Source of the DNA: Permianibacter aggregans
GTDB taxonomy: Bacteria; Pseudomonadota; Gammaproteobacteria; Enterobacterales; Permianibacteraceae
Assembly (NCBI RefSeq): GCF_009756665.1
Contig: NZ_CP037953.1
Coordinates: 2,542,001-2,606,000 of the forward strand
Direction of reading: 5' to 3'
Length of the DNA: 64,000 nucleotides
Below are positions 36,149 to 44,571 of the stretch, one piece after another (the stretch's first letter is position 1; the number at the start of each line of letters is the position of its first letter). A program made the position numbers and the translations under genes. The notes under the pieces are model-generated. The model saw nothing but the letters and a program-made list of their open reading frames with translations, did no database searches and was not told the DNA's origin.

Positions 36149-36781
36149 ATGATGAAAAATCTGATCGATAGTTATTACCGCTTTGTTGCCGCGCTCGGTC
36201 GCATCGTGCAACCGGTTGACGGTATTCCCAGTTTGTTGCTGCGCCTGTATCTGGTGCCGGTATTTCTCTATGCCGGCATGAACAAGCTGAACTGGGGCAG
36301 CGAGTCTGGGTTGGCGGCGCTGACCGTTAACCCGAATGTCATTGGCTGGTTCGAACATTCTTTGGAGCTGCCGTTTCCGACTTTGATGGCTTATCTCGCC
36401 GCCTATACCGAATTCTTCGGCGCGCTGTTGCTGTTGATTGGCTTGGCGACACGCTGGATCAGCATTCCGCTGATGGTCACGATGATCGTCGCGGCGGTCA
36501 GTGTTCACCTGAAAAACGGTTGGTTGGCGATTGCCTCCGACAGCGGCTTTTGGGCCACCGAGCGCACCGTCGAAGCCACCGAAAGATTGGATAAAGCGCG
36601 CAGTATTTTGCAGGAACACGGCAATTACGAATGGCTGACCGAGCACGGCTCAATCGTCATGCTGAACAACGGCATCGAATTCGCCGCGACCTATTTCATC
36701 ATGCTGCTGGCGTTGTTGAAACTGGGTGGTGGTCGTTACGTCAGTGTCGATCATTGGTTGTCGGCGTGTTGCAAACGCTGA
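36149..36781 (+). CDS. DoxX family membrane protein, HvfX-like
   Basis: A 210-residue membrane protein of the DoxX family with four helices (LLLRLYLVPVFLYAGMNKLNW, LMAYLAAYTEFFGALLLLIGL, and a C-terminal NNGIEFAATYFIMLLALL). The segments NGWLAIAS and HGNYEWLTE resemble the HvfX group found with copper-binding RiPP precursors. However, no HvfA-like precursor (repeated Cys motifs), HvfB or HvfC gene is next to it here, so a role in that pathway is uncertain. Two ATGs in tandem (36149, 36152) follow AAGGAC. Confidence 0.75.
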   Translation: MMKNLIDSYYRFVAALGRIVQPVDGIPSLLLRLYLVPVFLYAGMNKLNWGSESGLAALTVNPNVIGWFEHSLELPFPTLMAYLAAYTEFFGALLLLIGLATRWISIPLMVTMIVAAVSVHLKNGWLAIASDSGFWATERTVEATERLDKARSILQEHGNYEWLTEHGSIVMLNNGIEFAATYFIMLLALLKLGGGRYVSVDHWLSACCKR

Positions 36782-36786
36782 GTCGG

Positions 36787-37356
36787 TTACATTAATTTTT
36801 TTACCGTTTCTTCCAGTTCCTGACGGTAACGCTCAAGCGCATTTTCATACTCGATATGTTTGCGCAGCACCAGGCGCAAATCAATTTGATTGGCCACCTG
36901 ATGCGCCAACACTCGCAGCGCATCTTTTTGCCAGGCCAGCAGGCATTTCGGTTCGCTGCTGGCGACGCACAAGGTGCCGATGGCGAAACCGTCCTGGGTG
37001 ACCACCGGAAAGCCGGCGTAGAAACGGACATAGGGCGGTTCGACAACCAGGCGCGATTGGCTGAATGGTTCGATAAGGCTTGCATCGCTGATTTCAAACA
37101 GCCGATCCGGCGTGCAAATCGCCTCGGAACAGAAAGCCGTTTCCCGATCAATTTCACTGACGCTGACGCCATGCCGGGCTTTCAGAAACACCCGGTGCTG
37201 ATCGACCAGCGAAATCATTGCCGCCGGCGTGGCACAGACATTGGCGGCCAATTGCGCCAATTCATTGAAAACCGGCTCTGGCTCGGTATCCAGCAACCGT
37301 AACTCCCGGACAAACTTCAGACGTTCTTGTTCGTTATTCGGAGTCCGAATCGACAT
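36787..37356 (-). CDS. GAF domain-containing protein
   Basis: A 189-residue cytoplasmic protein: an N-terminal helix (LKFVRELRLLDTEPEPVFNELAQLAA) leading into a GAF domain (about 25-160; AMISLVDQHRVFLKARHGV, DRETAFCSEAI, PPYVRFYAGFPVV, IGTLCVAS) and a short coiled coil at the end. In many proteins this GAF type precedes GGDEF or kinase domains; here it stands alone, so it may be a small-molecule or redox sensor acting on a partner, or a remnant of a longer protein. The start at 37356 (MSIRTPNN) has TAGGT upstream. Confidence 0.8.
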   Translation of the reverse strand: MSIRTPNNEQERLKFVRELRLLDTEPEPVFNELAQLAANVCATPAAMISLVDQHRVFLKARHGVSVSEIDRETAFCSEAICTPDRLFEISDASLIEPFSQSRLVVEPPYVRFYAGFPVVTQDGFAIGTLCVASSEPKCLLAWQKDALRVLAHQVANQIDLRLVLRKHIEYENALERYRQELEETVKKLM

Positions 37357-37507
37357 GTGACCTACCCTGGTACGCATGATCTGGTTCGGCAAGCATAAGG
37401 GGTCTGGCCATCATTTGCCAGCATGAACCGTGCCGTCGTGCTTGTTCTGAGACCAAGCCGGCCGCACAATGCCGGACCCGTTTCTCGGTTTGCAATACAG
37501 GTGCCGA

Positions 37508-38122
37508 ATGGAGTTTTTTACCGCGACGTTTACGCTGTTCCTGGTCATGGACCCGCTCGGCAATGTGCCGGTATTCCTGGCGATCCTGAAAGATCTGGAG
37601 CCGAAGCGCCGACGCTACATCATCATCCGCGAAATGCTGATCGCGCTGCTGATCATGGGCCTGTTCCTGGTGTTCGGTAACAGCATGCTGCAATTCCTCG
37701 GCCTGAAGCCGGAAACCATCAGCATTGCCGGCGGTATCGTGTTGTTCATCATCGCGCTGCGCATGGTGTTTCCGCAGCAGGGCGGCTTGATGGGCGAGCT
37801 GCCCGGCGGCGAACCGTTTATCGTGCCGCTGGCGATTCCGTTTGTCGCCGGCCCGTCGACATTGGCGACGCTGATCCTGTTCTCGCAACAAAGCGGCCAG
37901 ACGCTGGCATTCACCTCGATGGAATTGCTGCTGGCCTGGGCCATCAGTTTCGTGATCCTGCTGTTCTCCACCAATTTCTACCGCTGGCTGGGTGTGCGTG
38001 GCCTGGCCGCGATGGAGCGGTTGATGGGCATGTTGCTGATCATGATTGCGGTGCAGATGTTGCTGAACGGCGTGTTGGCCTTCGCCGCCGATTTCAACGC
38101 CCTGCGGGCATCGGCTGGTTAA
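37508..38122 (+). CDS. MarC family integral membrane protein
   Basis: A 204-residue six-helix protein of the MarC family (MDPLGNVPVFLAILKDL at the N-terminus, PLAIPFVAGPSTLATLILFS in the middle, GMLLIMIAVQMLLNG near the end). The family is widespread and its transport role is unproven despite the old link to multiple antibiotic resistance. The start at 37508 gives the conserved N-terminus; a longer reading to 37469 is unlikely. A terminator follows. Confidence 0.9.
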   Translation: MEFFTATFTLFLVMDPLGNVPVFLAILKDLEPKRRRYIIIREMLIALLIMGLFLVFGNSMLQFLGLKPETISIAGGIVLFIIALRMVFPQQGGLMGELPGGEPFIVPLAIPFVAGPSTLATLILFSQQSGQTLAFTSMELLLAWAISFVILLFSTNFYRWLGVRGLAAMERLMGMLLIMIAVQMLLNGVLAFAADFNALRASAG

Positions 38123-38135
38123 TCCTTGCCAACAA

Positions 38136-38159
38136 AAAAGCCCGCGATTGCGGGCTTTT
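38136..38159. terminator. terminator between MarC and zinc-finger genes
   Basis: AAAAGCCCGC-gatt-GCGGGCTTTT, usable from both sides by the convergent genes. Confidence 0.85.
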
Positions 38160-38174
38160 CATTCGATTCAATCA

Positions 38175-38354
38175 TCACTTGACCAGCTTGTACTGAGCGC
38201 CACAGTAAGGGCAGGCCGCCGAACCGGTTTTCTCAATCGGCAGGTAGACCTTTGGGTGCATGTTCCAAAGCGTCATGAATTTGCCGGGGCAGGACAGTGG
38301 TAGATCCTTGGCAGTGACTTCATAGACTTTGGTATTCGATTGAACGCTGGACAC
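38175..38354 (-). CDS. small CHCC zinc-finger protein
   Basis: A 59-residue protein read from a GTG at 38354, with GAGG 8 bases upstream. The sequence contains LSCPGKFMTLWN, HPKVYLP and ACPYCGAQYKLVK, the zf-CHCC pattern (Cys, His, Cys, Cys) also seen in the mitochondrial complex I subunit NDUFS6 family and in small bacterial proteins. It probably binds one zinc ion. In several proteobacteria it lies near glnE or ilvE-type housekeeping genes, and here it precedes glnE's stop by 78 bp. Its short length and GTG start make it easy to miss. Confidence 0.85.
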   Translation of the reverse strand: MSSVQSNTKVYEVTAKDLPLSCPGKFMTLWNMHPKVYLPIEKTGSAACPYCGAQYKLVK

Positions 38355-38432
38355 CTTGGCAACCTCGGTACGGTAAAACGGCTAACGGACTGGGGCGCTA
38401 GTATAGCCCAAGCACGCCGAGCTTGAGCAGGC

Positions 38433-41306
38433 CTATCTGCCCTCCTCTGATTGCTCTGCCATGTGGCGCTGCCAAATGGCCAGCACCTTGTCGCGATGCT
38501 CGCGCATTTGTTCCGGGCCGAGCAGGTTCGGCTTGTCCTGCAGCGACAGCCGGTTAACGGTATCGCGATAGACCCGGTAAGCCTCACGCAGACTGGCGAC
38601 ATCGGTTTCGGCAATCAGGTCACGCTCGGCCAGCTGTTCCAGCAGACTGACCGAATGGGAAAGTTGCAGCGCCCGGTCCAAATCACCGGCGTGTTGCAGT
38701 ACCCAGTACTGAACCAGAAACTCGATATCAATGACGCCGCCTTCGCCTTGCTTGATGTCCCAGCACTGGGTGTTTGATTTATCCAGCGCTTCGCGCATTT
38801 TGTTGCGCATCGAGATGACATCGGCGCGCAGCTTTTCGATCGGCCGTGAACGCTGCAGCACTTTCAAACGCATCTCGCGAAAGCGCGTTGCCAGTCGCTG
38901 ACTGCCGGCGACGGCACGGGCGCGCACCAGCGCCTGATGTTCCCAGGTCCAGGCTTCATCGTCTTGGTATTGCGCGTAAGCTTCCAGCGAGCAAACCAGC
39001 AAACCGGAACTGCCGGAGGGGCGCAAGCGGGTATCGACTTCATACAAAATGCCAGCCGGCGTGCGGGTGCTGAGCATGTGCATGATGCGCTGGGCAAGAC
39101 GGGTAAAAAACTGATCGATACCGATCGATCTTTCGCCGTCAGTGATGGCGTTGACATCGCCTTCGTACAAAAACACCAAATCCAGATCGGAAGAAAAACT
39201 GAGCTCACCGCCGCCGAGTTTGCCGTAGCCAATAATCAGAAACGGCTTTTCTTCATGGAGCAGCGGCGGCTGACCGTGTTTGTGCGCCAGTTGCTGCCAG
39301 GCGAGCTCCAACACTTCCGACAAAATGGCTTCGGCGAGCGCGGTCAACTGTCGCGACACTTGTACGATATCGAGCGCGCCAGCGAGATTGGCCGCGGCCA
39401 CTCGCAGCATATGACTGTTGCGAAACTCGCGCAGCGTTTCCATCAGCAGCTCTTGATCATCACGCTCAATGCGCAGCAAGGCCAGCTGCAATTCCTGGCG
39501 CAAAGTGTCCGGTGCCGGTGGTTGGTAGAGCGCTTCGGCGTCGAGCAAATCATCGAGCAGAATCGGAAACTGGGTCAGCAAATTGCTGATGAAAATGCTT
39601 TCGCCGCAAAGCTTGACCAGATGCGATAACGCCGTTTGGTTTTCGCTGAGCAATTCCAGATAGGCGGTGCGTCGACACACTGCTTTCAGCAGTTGCATGA
39701 CGCGCTTCAAGGCCTCGTCTGGCGCTTCAGTCGAGGCGCTTTGCGTCAGCAGCAGGGGCATCAGGCTGTCGATACGGGTGCGACCGCGCTCCGATAATTG
39801 CCGCAGCATTGTCGAGCGACGAAAACTGTACAGCGTTTCCAGCGTTTCCTCGGCGCCGGTAAAGCCGTGTTTTTTCAGCACGGTCAGCGCTTCGTTTTCC
39901 GGCAGTTGCTGTAACCACAGCGAGCGGAACGGCGAGGGCGCTTGTGGTTTGTCGGCCAGCGGCGTCGGCGCGCCGAATACGCCGGCAAAAAGACTGTGCA
40001 CGGCGTCGCGATGCTGATCGAGTGCGATGCGAAAATCTTTGTAGTCGACATAGCCAAGACTGGCGGCCAGCATCGCCTTGCGCTCATCGTTGTCGGGCAG
40101 AATTTGCGTTTGCTGATCACGCTGCGCCTGCAGAATGTTTTCAGCTTTGCGAAGAAATAAATAACTCTCACGCAGTTGTTTGGCTTCGTGTTGTTCGAGT
40201 AAGCCCAGTTTGTCGAGTGCCGTCAACGTCGGTAACAGTTGCCGCGATTGCAGCATCGGTTCACGGCCGCCTTTGATCAGCTGAAAGGCCTGGACAATGA
40301 ATTCCACTTCGCGAATGCCGCCAGCACCGAGTTTGATGTTGTCGCCGTGTTGTTTACGGCGTAAATCCTGGTTGATAAGTGCTTTCAAACGGCGTATCGC
40401 TTCCAGCACGCCGTAATCGATATAGCGTCGGTAAACGAATGGTTTGATCATCGCCGCATATCGTTCACGCACGTTCGGGTCGCCGTGCATGACCCGGGCT
40501 TTGATCATCGCGAAGCGTTCCCATTCGCGGCCCTGATCCTGATAGTAATCTTCCATGGCATCGAGCGACATCGCCAACGGGCCGCTGTCGCCGTATGGAC
40601 GCAAGCGCATGTCGGTGCGGAACACAATGCCATCGGCGGTCGGTGTTGATAACAACTGGATCAGTTTCTGACCGACGCGGGTGAAAAAACTCTGGTGCTC
40701 CATTTTGCGCGGGCCAGCAGTTTCGCCGTCCTCGCTGTAGGCAAAAATCAAATCGATATCGGAAGAAAAATTCAGCTCTTCCCCACCGAGTTTGCCCATG
40801 CCGAGAATCAGCATCTGTTGCGGCGTGCCGTTCTCAGTCAGAGGTTGACCATGGCGGCTGGCAAATTCCTGTTCGATAAAGCGCATCGCGGTGCTGATCA
40901 CGGCGTCGGCAAATTGCGACAGATGCCGCAGCGTTTCCTCGACAGGTGCCAAGCCGTTGATATCACGCCAGGCAATGCACAGCATTTCCTGCTGGCGCCA
41001 CCGGCGCAGCGCACGCATCAGTTCATTTTCTTCCTTTATGGCCGCCAGCGAATCGCCATGCTGGAAATACTGGGCAACGCGCTCGTCGAGTTGCAGCCGA
41101 CCGGTTTGTAACAGTTCGATCAGCAGATTCGGTTCGCGCTGCACGTTCTCGAAAACAAAATCGCTGAGTGCGAACGCCGTCTGCGCCTGGCTTTTGAAAC
41201 TGGACGGCCATTTTCCGCTGGCCAGCGCCTCAACTTGCTGCCAGCGCTGCAGGCCCTTGTCGAGCAGGGCGTCGGTCAAGCTGGGCTGAAAGGCGGAAGC
41301 GGACAT
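38433..41306 (-). CDS. glnE: bifunctional glutamine synthetase adenylyltransferase/adenylyl-removing enzyme
   Basis: A 957-residue protein with the duplicated architecture of GlnE: an N-terminal adenylyl-removing nucleotidyltransferase domain (GMGKLGGEELNFSSDIDLIF), a helical linker, and a C-terminal adenylyltransferase domain (GYGKLGGGELSFSSDLDLVF), each followed by its helical GlnD-type domain. It attaches and removes AMP on glutamine synthetase according to PII state, setting nitrogen assimilation. The length matches the enteric enzyme (about 945). The ATG at 41306 is favoured; no strong ribosome-binding site is visible. Divergent from lemA. Confidence 0.96.
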   Translation of the reverse strand: MSASAFQPSLTDALLDKGLQRWQQVEALASGKWPSSFKSQAQTAFALSDFVFENVQREPNLLIELLQTGRLQLDERVAQYFQHGDSLAAIKEENELMRALRRWRQQEMLCIAWRDINGLAPVEETLRHLSQFADAVISTAMRFIEQEFASRHGQPLTENGTPQQMLILGMGKLGGEELNFSSDIDLIFAYSEDGETAGPRKMEHQSFFTRVGQKLIQLLSTPTADGIVFRTDMRLRPYGDSGPLAMSLDAMEDYYQDQGREWERFAMIKARVMHGDPNVRERYAAMIKPFVYRRYIDYGVLEAIRRLKALINQDLRRKQHGDNIKLGAGGIREVEFIVQAFQLIKGGREPMLQSRQLLPTLTALDKLGLLEQHEAKQLRESYLFLRKAENILQAQRDQQTQILPDNDERKAMLAASLGYVDYKDFRIALDQHRDAVHSLFAGVFGAPTPLADKPQAPSPFRSLWLQQLPENEALTVLKKHGFTGAEETLETLYSFRRSTMLRQLSERGRTRIDSLMPLLLTQSASTEAPDEALKRVMQLLKAVCRRTAYLELLSENQTALSHLVKLCGESIFISNLLTQFPILLDDLLDAEALYQPPAPDTLRQELQLALLRIERDDQELLMETLREFRNSHMLRVAAANLAGALDIVQVSRQLTALAEAILSEVLELAWQQLAHKHGQPPLLHEEKPFLIIGYGKLGGGELSFSSDLDLVFLYEGDVNAITDGERSIGIDQFFTRLAQRIMHMLSTRTPAGILYEVDTRLRPSGSSGLLVCSLEAYAQYQDDEAWTWEHQALVRARAVAGSQRLATRFREMRLKVLQRSRPIEKLRADVISMRNKMREALDKSNTQCWDIKQGEGGVIDIEFLVQYWVLQHAGDLDRALQLSHSVSLLEQLAERDLIAETDVASLREAYRVYRDTVNRLSLQDKPNLLGPEQMREHRDKVLAIWQRHMAEQSEEGR

Positions 41307-41475
41307 GTTTGGGTGACCAGAATTGTTACAGTTGGAAACTATCTTAGCTTGAATGCCCAAGACCGGGTTTGTTTAATGACAGTGTGCCGTATCGTCTACA
41401 CAATGCTTTGTGCGAAGATGACCGGCGTTTATCCGGGCAGTATTTGCCTGTTTTCACCTTGGGGGAGAGTTGACG

Positions 41476-42063
41476 ATGGAATTCTGGATTGTGTTGGCCA
41501 TTGTGGCGGTGATCGTTTTCTGGGGCATCAGTGTCTACAACAAACTGGTCAGCCTGCGTAACCGCTTTCGCAACAGTTATGCGCAAATCGATGTGCAGTT
41601 GAACCGTCGTTACGATTTGATCCCGAACCTGGTGGAAACCGCCAAAGCCTATATGAAGCACGAGCGGGAAACGCTGGAAGCGGTTATTGCTGCCCGTAAC
41701 GTCGCCTCCAATGCCAACCGTAACGCCGCCGCCCAGCCGGACGATGCCGAAGCGGTGCAAAAAGTCATGGCCGCCGAACAGGCGCTGACTGGCGCGATGA
41801 CCCGTTTCTTTGCGCTGGCCGAGAATTACCCTGAACTGAAAGCCGAATCAACGATGCGCAATGTCATGGAAGAACTGAGCGCCACCGAGAACAAAGTGGC
41901 GTTCGCCCGTCAGGCGTTCAACGACGCGGTAATGACCTACAACACCGAGCGCGAGAAAGTGCCTAACAATTTGATCGCCAATAATTTCGGCTTCAAGGAA
42001 GCGCAGCTGTTCGAGGTCGACAACGCCGAAATGCGGCAAGCCGTGCGCGTCCAGTTCAGCTGA
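41476..42063 (+). CDS. lemA: LemA family protein
   Basis: A 195-residue protein with an N-terminal transmembrane helix and the long coiled, helical LemA domain (YNKLVSLRNRFRNSYAQIDVQ, RRYDLIPNLVETAKAYM, IAARNVAS). The function is unknown; the gene is commonly paired with membrane-bound M48 or TPM proteins. GGGGGAGAG precedes the ATG at 41476. The M48 peptidase gene follows after 20 bp, a recurrent LemA-M48 operon. Confidence 0.92.
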   Translation: MEFWIVLAIVAVIVFWGISVYNKLVSLRNRFRNSYAQIDVQLNRRYDLIPNLVETAKAYMKHERETLEAVIAARNVASNANRNAAAQPDDAEAVQKVMAAEQALTGAMTRFFALAENYPELKAESTMRNVMEELSATENKVAFARQAFNDAVMTYNTEREKVPNNLIANNFGFKEAQLFEVDNAEMRQAVRVQFS

Positions 42064-42083
42064 TTCCCTGACGGCGTACACAG

Positions 42084-44033
42084 ATGGATTTTTTCGGTCG
42101 TCAGGACTGGGCCCGCAAGCGCACGCGTTGGCTGGTTACGCTGTTTGTTTTGGCCGTCATTGCCTTGGTGCTGGCGGTCAATCTCGGCTGTTACCTGGCC
42201 GTCAAAGTCGGTGCGCCGATGCTGCTGACCGATTACGACATTCAGGTCGGCGGTTTTGTCAGTTGGATGCTCAGCAAAGCCGGCTTGGTCGTCAGCTTGG
42301 TGACCGTGCTGGTCATTGGGCTTGGCAGCGGCATCAACTGGCTGCGCATCAGCGGCGGCGGCAAAGATGTCGCCAATCTGGTTGGCGCTCGGCGCATTGC
42401 CGCAGACAGCAAAGACCCGGATGAGCGACGCCTGATCAACATCGTCGAGGAAATGTCGATTGCCTCCGGCACGCCGGTGCCGGCGCTGTATGTCATGGAC
42501 CATGAAACCGGTATCAATGCTTTTGTTGCCGGCCTCAATCAGCAAGACACCGTTTTGGTCGTGACCAAAGGCGCGCTGCAAACGCTGAACCGTCAGGAAC
42601 TGCAGGGCGTTATCGCCCACGAATACAGCCATATCCTCAATTACGACATGCGCCTGAATGTGCACTTGCTCGGTGTGTTGGCCGGTATTTTGCTGATTGG
42701 CCAGCTCGGCGAATTCATCATTCGCCACATCCGATTCTCCGGCCGGCGCAGCAATGACAAGGACAGCGGCGGCGGTGTGCTGGCCATTATTCTGCTCGGC
42801 GTCGCGTTGTTGGTGGTCGGTTATCTCGGTTTGTTCTTCGGCCGTTTGATCAAGGCTGGCGTTTCCCGCCAGCGCGAATTTCTGGCCGACGCCTCGGCTG
42901 TGCAGTTCACCCGCGACAACAGCGGCATTGCCGGTGCGCTGGCAAAAATCCAGAGCCATAGCGGCCAGTCGCTGCTGATGAATGCCCACGCCGAGGACAT
43001 GAGCCATATGTGCTTTGGCGAATCGGTGAAAGTGCAGATGTCCGGCATGTTGTCGACTCATCCTCCGCTGCCGGAGCGCATCAAGGCGCTTGGTTTCAGC
43101 CCGGAAGTGCTGGTGCGCCAGCAACTGCGCCGGCAGCAGGAACAGGCGGAAGCGGAGGTGAAAGCGGCATCAGTCGCCACGCCGAAAGCCGCCGCACCCG
43201 GTTTCAATATGCCCGGTGCTGACGTGCTGGCGCCGGCAGCGATCATGGCGTCGATTGGCACCGTCCAGCCGGAGCAATTGGCTCAGGCCGAAGCGCTGCT
43301 GGAAACGATAGCGCTGGATCTGCATCAACTGGCTCATGATCGCCGGCAGGTGGCGATGCTGCTGATCGCGCTGATGCTGCATCGCCAGCCGATCGACAAG
43401 ACGCTACAGCCATTGCTGGCGAAAACCCTGAATGATGAGCAACGGCAACGGCTGCCGGCCCTCTGCGACGAGGTCAATCAGCTGCAGCCAGAACCGCGTA
43501 TGGCACTGCTGAACCTGTGCAAGCTGGCCGTGCAGGAACTCGACAAGCTGCAGAAGCAGCAACTGTTGCAAGCTTTGCTCGGTATTGCTCGTCAGGACCA
43601 GCAAATCAGTCTGGCCGAGTTCATCCAGTACACGCTGGTCCGGCAATGGGCCTTGCCGAAACAGCACAAGGGGCCGACGTTGAGCCGTTTTACCCAGGTG
43701 CAGCAGGCGCTGGTGACGGTGCTCGGTACCTTCGTCTTTTGCTGCGGCGAGCCGGGTCGCAACCCGGAAAAAGTCGAGCAATTCCGCCAGGCGCTGAGCA
43801 GCTTTGAATTGGCGGGCGAACAGGCTTTGCCGGAACGCTTCGAGGCGGTGGCTTTCGACGAAGCGCTGGACGTGCTGGACCGACTGTCGCCGCTGCTGAA
43901 AAAGCCGCTGCTGGCAACGCTGACTGAACTGACGTTAGCCGATAACCAGGTTTCTGTCGAAGAGCGGGAGTTGCTGCGAGCGATTGCCGAACGACTGAAT
44001 TGCGCGATGCCGTTGTTGCCTAAGCAAGCCTGA
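42084..44033 (+). CDS. membrane M48 family metallopeptidase with long C-terminal extension
   Basis: A 649-residue inner-membrane zinc peptidase: two helices near the N-terminus (17-40, 60-82), the catalytic HEYSH at 179-183 after QGVIA, further helices (about 195-215, 232-255) and the REFLADASAVQFTRD segment giving the third ligand. Residues 1-350 are HtpX/YggG-like; residues 350-649 form a helical extension (DEQRQRLPALCDEVNQL, LAGIARQD-like segments) of unknown role. It is co-transcribed with lemA. It may serve envelope protein quality control. Confidence 0.9.
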   Translation: MDFFGRQDWARKRTRWLVTLFVLAVIALVLAVNLGCYLAVKVGAPMLLTDYDIQVGGFVSWMLSKAGLVVSLVTVLVIGLGSGINWLRISGGGKDVANLVGARRIAADSKDPDERRLINIVEEMSIASGTPVPALYVMDHETGINAFVAGLNQQDTVLVVTKGALQTLNRQELQGVIAHEYSHILNYDMRLNVHLLGVLAGILLIGQLGEFIIRHIRFSGRRSNDKDSGGGVLAIILLGVALLVVGYLGLFFGRLIKAGVSRQREFLADASAVQFTRDNSGIAGALAKIQSHSGQSLLMNAHAEDMSHMCFGESVKVQMSGMLSTHPPLPERIKALGFSPEVLVRQQLRRQQEQAEAEVKAASVATPKAAAPGFNMPGADVLAPAAIMASIGTVQPEQLAQAEALLETIALDLHQLAHDRRQVAMLLIALMLHRQPIDKTLQPLLAKTLNDEQRQRLPALCDEVNQLQPEPRMALLNLCKLAVQELDKLQKQQLLQALLGIARQDQQISLAEFIQYTLVRQWALPKQHKGPTLSRFTQVQQALVTVLGTFVFCCGEPGRNPEKVEQFRQALSSFELAGEQALPERFEAVAFDEALDVLDRLSPLLKKPLLATLTELTLADNQVSVEERELLRAIAERLNCAMPLLPKQA

Positions 44034-44206
44034 CTGCGAACAACTTTGATAGCAATAACAATGGCCTTGACAGGAGTGAATACTTACATCGAAATGGCTT
44101 TGGCCAGCCCCTTCACTTAACGACAGACTGGATCCCGCTTGCGGCCATCAGCCGAAGCGACGAAACTAGGCGTCCGCGTAAGCGTGTTCATGGAGCGAGA
44201 TTCAAA

Positions 44207-44527
44207 ATGAAAATGTTTGTAGCCGTAACGTCGTTGCTGATGGTTTCCGGCGCTGTGTTGGCCGATGCCCAAATCTGCAAAATGGGCGACATGGTGCGCA
44301 AGGTCGAAGTCGTGCATGTCGACGGTGACAGCAGCAAACCCTGCGACGTCGAGTACACGAAAGTGACCGAAATGCCGGACGCACCGGCCGCCAAACTCTG
44401 GCACTTTGAAGTCAATGTCGATCAGTGCACGGTCAAGGCCGATGAGCTGCTCGCCAAGCTGCAAGGCTGGGGCTGGACCTGCGAAGCCAGCGCTTCGGAG
44501 CCGGCCACCACGGCCAGCAACGAGTAA
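44207..44527 (+). CDS. small secreted cysteine-containing protein, uncharacterised
   Basis: A 106-residue protein with a signal peptide (MKMFVAVTSLLMVSGAVLADA) and four cysteines in the mature part, in the contexts QICKMGD, KPCDVEY, DQCTVKA and WTCEAS, which suggests two disulfides in the periplasm. The CKMGDMVRKVEVVH and LQGWGWTC segments look conserved as in an unnamed gammaproteobacterial family. No function is known to me. It has its own terminator. Confidence 0.75.
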   Translation: MKMFVAVTSLLMVSGAVLADAQICKMGDMVRKVEVVHVDGDSSKPCDVEYTKVTEMPDAPAAKLWHFEVNVDQCTVKADELLAKLQGWGWTCEASASEPATTASNE

Positions 44528-44541
44528 GTCTTGGTATCAAG

Positions 44542-44568
44542 AAAAAGCGCCGAATTCGGCGCTTTTTT
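44542..44568. terminator. bidirectional terminator
   Basis: AAAAAGCGCCG-aatt-CGGCGCTTTTTT between the convergent genes ending at 44527 and 44572. Confidence 0.88.
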
Positions 44569-44571
44569 CTT

